This document shows positions 59,403 to 64,000 of a stretch of 64,000 nt of DNA, in pieces. The translations under genes and the position numbers were made by a program. Below the pieces are notes generated by a model. That model was given only the letters and a program-made list of their open reading frames with translations, searched no databases and was not told where the DNA came from. Numbering within the stretch: the stretch's first letter is position 1; each line of letters starts with the position of its first letter. The stretch covers positions 1 to 64,000 of the forward strand of contig JAMLIS010000016.1 in assembly GCA_023954015.1 (NCBI GenBank), given 5' to 3'. Source of the DNA: Burkholderiaceae bacterium. GTDB lineage: Bacteria > Pseudomonadota > Gammaproteobacteria > Burkholderiales > Burkholderiaceae_E.

Positions 59403-61748
59403 ATGCCCGCACGCAAGGCCCGGAAGCCCCGGCGCAAGTCCTCTCCCGAGAAGTCCGTCTGGCTGCGTGTCGCGCTCGCGGCGTTGGCGATCCCTGCAAC
59501 GCTCGTCGCCTGCGGCGCGCTCGTCGGCGCCCTGTCGCTGCTGCTGCTCAACGACCGGCTTCCTTCGCTGGACGCGATGCTCGACTACCGGCCGCGCATC
59601 CCGTTGCGCGTGTACGCGGCCGACGGGCAGCTGATCGGCGAATTCGGCGAGGAACGGCGCACCTTCGTGCACATCGAGGACGTGCCGCAGGTGATGAAGA
59701 ACGCCGTGCTGGCCGCCGAAGACACGCGCTTCTTCGAGCACATCGGCGTCGACCCGGTCGGCGTGGCGCGCGCGGCCGTCACGAACCTGTTCGCCGGCGG
59801 CAAGGAACAGGGCGCGAGCACGATCACGATGCAGCTCGCGCGCGAGTTCTTCCTGTCGAACGAGCGCACCTACACGCGCAAGATCGTCGAGATCCTGCTC
59901 GCGCTGCGCATCGAGGACACGCTGAGCAAGGAACAGATCTTCGAGCTGTACCTGAACCAGATCTACCTCGGCAAGCGCTCGTACGGCTTCGCCGCGGCGG
60001 CGCGCACCTATTTCGACAAGCCGCTGTCGCAGTTGAGCGCTGCCGAGGCTGCCGTGCTCGCCGGGCTGCCGAAGGCACCGTCGCGCTTCAATCCGATGGT
60101 GAACCCGGCGCGCGCCATCGAGCGCCAGCGCTACATCCTCGGGCGCATGCGCGAGTCCGGCTTTCTCACGCAGGCCGAATACCAGGCGGCGATGACCGAG
60201 CGTCTCGTCTTTTCGCCGGCGCGCGCCGACTACGCGGTGCAGGCGCCGTACGTCGCCGAACTCGCCCGGCAGCTCGCCTTCGACCTGTACCACCAGGACG
60301 TCTACTCGGCGGGCCTGAAGGTCTACACGACGATCGATCCGAAGCACCAGGCGGCGGCCAACGCAGCGCTCGAGAAAGGCATCGTCGAATACGACCGCCG
60401 GCACGGCTTCCGGGGCCCCGAGCGCGTGATCGAGCTGCCGGCCGATCCGCGCGCCGCCGACGACGCGGTCGATGCTGCGCTGGACGAACACGCCGACATC
60501 GGCAACTTCCTGGCGGCAGTCGTTCTCGAGGCCGATCCGAAGCGCGTCGTCGTCTCGCGCGGCGACGACAAGCCGATCGAGATCACCGGCAATGGCCTGA
60601 AGTTCGTCGCCTCCGCGCTCGGTCCGCGCGCCGCCGCGTCGCGTCGCCTCGTCCGCGGCTCGGTCGTGCGCATCTCGCCCGACGGCGACGGCAGCTATCG
60701 CATCTCGCAGCTGCCCGAAGTGCAGGCGGCCTTCGTCTCGATGGACACGCACGACGGCGCCGTGCGCGCACTCGTCGGCGGCTTCGACTTCGAGCGCAAC
60801 CGCTTCAACCGCGTCGTGCAGGCGTGGCGCCAGCCCGGTTCGAGCTTCAAGCCCTTCATCTACTCCGCGGCGCTCGAGAAGGGCTTCATGACGTCGACGA
60901 TCGTCAACGACGCGCCGGTGCTGATCGACCCGGCACGCACCGGCGGCCAGCTCTGGGACCCGAGGAACTACGACGGCAAGTACGAAGGCCCGATGCCGCT
61001 GCACCTGGGCCTGGCCAAGTCGAAGAACATGGTGTCGGTGCGGGTCCTCGACGCGATCGGTCCGCAGTACGCGCGGGACTACGTCTCGCGCTTCGGCTTC
61101 GACCCGGAGCGGCACCCGGCGTATCTCACGATGGCCCTGGGCGCGGGCGCAGTCACGCCCTGGCGGATGGTCGAGGCGATCTCGGTGTTCGCCAACGGCG
61201 GCTATCGCATCGAGCCGTACCTGATCTCGAGCATCACCGACAGCAACGGGCGGCTGCTCGCCAGCGCCCGGCCCGATCACGCAGGCGACGAAGCGGTGCG
61301 CGTGATCGACGAGCGCAACGCGTTCCTGATGGATTCGATGCTGCGCGACGTCGTGCGCGTGGGCACCGCCACGCGCGCCAAGACGCTCAAGCGCAGCGAC
61401 CTCGCCGGCAAGACCGGAACGACGAACGACTCGATCGATGCGTGGTTCGCCGGCTACCAGCCGTCGCTCGCGGCCGTCGCCTGGGTCGGCTTCGATCAGC
61501 CGCGCAAGCTCGGCGATCGCGAGACCGGCGGCGGGCTCGCGCTGCCGATCTGGATCGACTACATGGCCACCGCGCTGAAAGGAGTGCCGGAGGAGCCGAA
61601 GCAGATGCCCGATGGCGTCGTGCGCATCGACGGCCAGTTCTACCTGGCCGAGACGCGGCCCGGCCAGGGAATCGCTTCGCTGGGCGTCGCCGACGAGGGG
61701 CTGGCGCCCGGCGCCGAAGCCGACCGAATCCGCGACCAGGTGTTCTGA
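59403..61748 (+). CDS. mrcA: Penicillin-binding protein 1A (bifunctional transglycosylase/transpeptidase)
   Basis: 781 aa. A cytoplasmic basic start and one membrane helix are followed by the glycosyltransferase domain (LAAEDTRFFEHIGVDPVG, GASTITMQLAREFFL, RKIVEILLAL), then the transpeptidase with SSFKP (catalytic Ser), SKNMVSVR and KTGTTNDSIDAWF. It polymerises and cross-links peptidoglycan in the periplasm. Divergent from pilM, as usual in this group. Confidence 0.96.
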   Translation: MPARKARKPRRKSSPEKSVWLRVALAALAIPATLVACGALVGALSLLLLNDRLPSLDAMLDYRPRIPLRVYAADGQLIGEFGEERRTFVHIEDVPQVMKNAVLAAEDTRFFEHIGVDPVGVARAAVTNLFAGGKEQGASTITMQLAREFFLSNERTYTRKIVEILLALRIEDTLSKEQIFELYLNQIYLGKRSYGFAAAARTYFDKPLSQLSAAEAAVLAGLPKAPSRFNPMVNPARAIERQRYILGRMRESGFLTQAEYQAAMTERLVFSPARADYAVQAPYVAELARQLAFDLYHQDVYSAGLKVYTTIDPKHQAAANAALEKGIVEYDRRHGFRGPERVIELPADPRAADDAVDAALDEHADIGNFLAAVVLEADPKRVVVSRGDDKPIEITGNGLKFVASALGPRAAASRRLVRGSVVRISPDGDGSYRISQLPEVQAAFVSMDTHDGAVRALVGGFDFERNRFNRVVQAWRQPGSSFKPFIYSAALEKGFMTSTIVNDAPVLIDPARTGGQLWDPRNYDGKYEGPMPLHLGLAKSKNMVSVRVLDAIGPQYARDYVSRFGFDPERHPAYLTMALGAGAVTPWRMVEAISVFANGGYRIEPYLISSITDSNGRLLASARPDHAGDEAVRVIDERNAFLMDSMLRDVVRVGTATRAKTLKRSDLAGKTGTTNDSIDAWFAGYQPSLAAVAWVGFDQPRKLGDRETGGGLALPIWIDYMATALKGVPEEPKQMPDGVVRIDGQFYLAETRPGQGIASLGVADEGLAPGAEADRIRDQVF

Positions 61749-61804
61749 GAACGAGCATGCGCATCCGACTCGCGGCCGTGGATGCCGTCACGGCCCCCGC
61801 GCCG

Positions 61805-61864
61805 ACGCGATCGGCGACGCGATCGACGACGCGATCGGCGACGCAGGGCGCGACGCAGGCCGCA
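61805..61864 (+). repeat. 12-bp tandem repeat at the lptM 5' end
   Basis: ACGCGATCGGCG units at 61805, 61817 and 61829, with decayed units at 61841 and 61853. They would encode Thr-Arg-Ser-Ala repeats if the upstream ATG 61757 is used. Confidence 0.8.
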
Positions 61865-61879
61865 GCGCGCGCCGTCGGC

Positions 61880-62083
61880 GTGCGTCGCACCGCGCTGCTC
61901 GCGGCCGTCGCCTCGCTGCTCGTCGCCGGATGCGGCCAGCGCGGTCCGCTCTACCTTCCCGAAGATGCCCCGCCGCGCCGGCGCCGGCGAACGACGCCGC
62001 AACAGGCGCCGGAGGCCGTGCCGACGCCGTTGCCGGCGCCCTCGCCGGCGCAGGCGCCAACGCCAACCGACCCGCAGCGATGA
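61880..62083 (+). CDS. lptM: LPS translocon maturation chaperone LptM (YifL-like lipoprotein)
   Basis: 67 aa from GTG 61880. This start gives a clean lipoprotein signal (RRTALLAAVASLLVAGC) followed by the hallmark GQRGPLYLP, then a Pro-rich tail. ATG 61757 would add 41 residues of repeat-derived sequence before the signal peptide, so it is less likely. LptM helps mature LptD. The stop overlaps lysA (ATGA), the usual neighbour. Confidence 0.82.
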   Translation: MRRTALLAAVASLLVAGCGQRGPLYLPEDAPPRRRRRTTPQQAPEAVPTPLPAPSPAQAPTPTDPQR

Positions 62084-63348
62084 ACCAGGAATCCGCCTTC
62101 CGCTACCGCGAGCATTCGCTCTTCGCCGAGGACGTCGCGCTCGCCGACATCGCGCGCGAACACGGCACCCCGGCCTACGTCTATTCGCGCTCGGCGATCG
62201 AGACGGCCTTCGCGTCCTTCGTGCAGGCCTGTCGGGGGCGCGACGCGCTCGTCTGCTTTGCGCTGAAGGCGAACTCGAACCTCGCGATCATCGAGCTGCT
62301 CGCACGCGCCGGCGCCGGCTTCGACATCGTCTCCGGCGGCGAACTGCAGCGCGTCGTCGCGGCCGGCGGCGATCCGTCGAAAGTGCTGTTCTCCGGCGTC
62401 GGCAAGAGCGAGGCGGAGATGCGGTGCGCGCTCGACGCGGGCGTTCGCTGCTTCAACGTCGAGTCGGAAAGCGAGCTGCTGCGGCTCGATCGCGTCGCGG
62501 CATCGAGGAAGCTTCGTGCGCCGGTGTCGCTGCGCGTCAATCCCGACGTGGACGCGGGCACGCATCCGTACATCTCCACCGGGTTGCGCGAGAACAAGTT
62601 CGGCATCGCGCACGAGGACGCGCTCGACGTCTACCGGCGCGCGGCAGCACTCGCGAACATCGAGGTCAAGGGAATCGCCTGCCACATCGGCTCGCAGATC
62701 ACCTCGGTCGATCCGTACCTGGCGGCCGCGGACAAGCTGCTCGAACTCGTCGACGCGCTGCACGCCGACGGAATCGAGCTGCATCACATCGACTTCGGCG
62801 GCGGACTGGGCATCCGCTACCGCGACGAGGATCCTCCGTCGGCGCAGGCGCTGCTCGAGGCACTGTTCCGCCGGCTCGATCGCCATCCGCGCGGCAGCCG
62901 CTACGGCGTGTTCTTCGAGTTCGGCCGCTCGATCGTCGGCAACGCCGGCGTGCTGCTCACGCGCGTGGAATACCTGAAGCAAAACGGCGAGCGGCGCTTC
63001 GCGATCGTCGACGCGGCGATGAACGACCTGATGCGCCCGGCGCTGTACGAGGCATACCACGGCGTGCTGCCGGTCCGGCAGCGCGACGACGTCGAAGCGC
63101 GACGCTACGACGTGGTCGGGCCGGTCTGCGAATCGGGCGACTGGCTCGCGCGCGATCGATCGCTGGCCATCGAGGAAGGCGACCTGCTCGCGATCGCGTC
63201 GGCCGGCGCCTACGGCATGGCGATGGCGTCGAACTACAACACCCGGCCGCGCGCGGTCGAGCTGCTCGTGGACGGCGCACAGGTGCAGGTCGTCCGGGAA
63301 CGGGAGAGCGTCGCGTCGCTATTCGCGCTCGAGCGGCGACTGCGGTAG
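62080..63348 (+). CDS. lysA: Diaminopimelate decarboxylase
   Basis: 422 aa. PLP Lys in CFALKANSNLAI, phosphate loop in HIDFGGGLGIRY, KGIACHIGSQI, and the active-site CESGDWLARDR. The usual EPGR motif reads EFGRSIV (Pro to Phe), while Arg is kept. It makes lysine from meso-DAP. Coupled to lptM. Confidence 0.94.
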   Translation: MNQESAFRYREHSLFAEDVALADIAREHGTPAYVYSRSAIETAFASFVQACRGRDALVCFALKANSNLAIIELLARAGAGFDIVSGGELQRVVAAGGDPSKVLFSGVGKSEAEMRCALDAGVRCFNVESESELLRLDRVAASRKLRAPVSLRVNPDVDAGTHPYISTGLRENKFGIAHEDALDVYRRAAALANIEVKGIACHIGSQITSVDPYLAAADKLLELVDALHADGIELHHIDFGGGLGIRYRDEDPPSAQALLEALFRRLDRHPRGSRYGVFFEFGRSIVGNAGVLLTRVEYLKQNGERRFAIVDAAMNDLMRPALYEAYHGVLPVRQRDDVEARRYDVVGPVCESGDWLARDRSLAIEEGDLLAIASAGAYGMAMASNYNTRPRAVELLVDGAQVQVVRERESVASLFALERRLR

Positions 63349-63445
63349 CGCCGGCAAGAGATACCGGGTCGTCTGCTCGAAGCAGCCGGGGGCGTTCCGG
63401 GTTGTCGCCCGGTGCCGCCGGGCGTCGCGAACGCAGGAGGAGCCG

Positions 63446-64000
63446 TTGGAAGGCAAGCGGATCGCCGCGCAGACGCTCGTCCAGGCAGCCGTCGTGGCGC
63501 TCGTCGTTCTCGCCGTGCTGCTCGTGCTCAGGGGCGCGGAAGTGTTCCTGGTCGCCTTCGGCGGAATCCTGCTGGCGATTCTCTTTCAGGGAAGCGCCCG
63601 CTGGCTGCAAGAGAAGCTGGGCATATCGAATGGCTGGGCGCTCCTCGTAACGATACTCGGCCCATTGGCCCTGCTGGTGTCGGCCGCCTGGCTGGCAGCG
63701 CCCGACGTGGCGAGCCAGGCGAGCGAACTGGCCGATCGCGTGCCCAAGGCGGTGCAACACCTCCAGAGCCGCCTGCGGGAACTCGACTGGGCCGACCGCA
63801 TCCTCGAGCAGGGACAGCGCATCGAGAACGCGCTTCCCGACGGCTCGGCAGCGGCAACGATCGCCACCGGCTTCTTCTCATCCACGTTGGGCGGTCTCGG
63901 CAATCTCCTCTTTGCATTGGCGATCGGCCTGTTCGTCAGCGTGAATCCCGGCCTGTACCTGCGAGGTCTGCTGCGGCTGGTTCCTCCGACCAGGCGCGAT
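63446..64000 (+). CDS. AI-2E/PerM-family transporter (N-terminal part)
   Basis: 185 codons, open to the window end. TTG start with AGGAGG 5 bp upstream. Hydrophobic segments begin at AAVVALVVLAVLLVLRGAEV and GWALLVTILGPLALLVSAAW; a soluble helical stretch (VPKAVQHLQSRLRELDWADR) and the segment LGNLLFALAIGLFVSVNPGL follow the family layout. The substrate of such permeases varies (AI-2, sodium/proton, unknown). Truncated by the window, not by mutation as far as seen. Confidence 0.8.
   Translation, partial: MEGKRIAAQTLVQAAVVALVVLAVLLVLRGAEVFLVAFGGILLAILFQGSARWLQEKLGISNGWALLVTILGPLALLVSAAWLAAPDVASQASELADRVPKAVQHLQSRLRELDWADRILEQGQRIENALPDGSAAATIATGFFSSTLGGLGNLLFALAIGLFVSVNPGLYLRGLLRLVPPTRRD

Overview
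The window is high-GC DNA, almost certainly from a betaproteobacterium of the order Burkholderiales. The gene orders uvrA/MFS/ssb, ccoI-S-N-O-Q-P-G-H and pilMNOPQ-aroK-aroB-dgt-gltB-gltD with a divergent ponA are characteristic of that group (from memory; genus not resolved). Genes are densely packed, with many ATGA/TGATG/TTGA start-stop overlaps. No tRNA, rRNA or CRISPR array was seen.

Layout. 11-6590: a peptidase C26 amidotransferase, then a six-gene minus-strand operon fmdB / DUF502 / aspS / nudB / EEP nuclease / cardiolipin synthase. 6723-11530: a branched-chain amino-acid ABC transporter operon (livG-F-H-M-K); the 5' end of livK carries an out-of-frame relic of a second livK. 11551-14773: thrH, a PaaK-like adenylating enzyme and an EamA transporter.

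14892-26659 is an integrated mobile element inserted in the last codons of ssb. It is flanked by a 14-bp imperfect direct repeat (12/14) with a 7-bp identical core, CCGTTCT on the ssb strand. The left copy still reads as Pro-Phe-stop (TGA), while ssb now ends at an element-supplied TAG. Inverted GTAAACAAC boxes sit inside each junction. The element is one leftward, tightly coupled gene train: three different tyrosine recombinases, two small proteins, a RecD-like helicase, then cargo (a HipA-like kinase, a DUF3037-like partner and a GDCCVxC small protein). An IS4-family element (21041-22498, 18-bp inverted repeats, 10-bp target duplication) has split the third recombinase, so the element is probably immobilised. 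This is the most novel part of the window.

26651-43352: ssb, an MFS exporter, uvrA, a methylthioribose-phosphate isomerase/class II aldolase pair (probable DHAP-shunt salvage), and the full cbb3 oxidase structural and assembly cluster (SafE-like protein, ccoI, S, N, O, Q, P, G, H and a small membrane protein), followed by a MaoC hydratase. 43396-59127 (all minus): gltD, a gltB split by a single-base frameshift, dgt with a decapeptide-repeat N terminus, aroB, aroK, a 929-bp repeat-rich gap, and pilQPONM behind a possible leader attenuator. 59403-64000: ponA (PBP1a), lptM, lysA and a truncated AI-2E/PerM-family permease.

The core genes cover envelope synthesis, type IV pili, shikimate and glutamate synthesis, and microaerobic respiration. 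The accessory story is the ssb-targeting recombinase-trio island and its kinase cargo.
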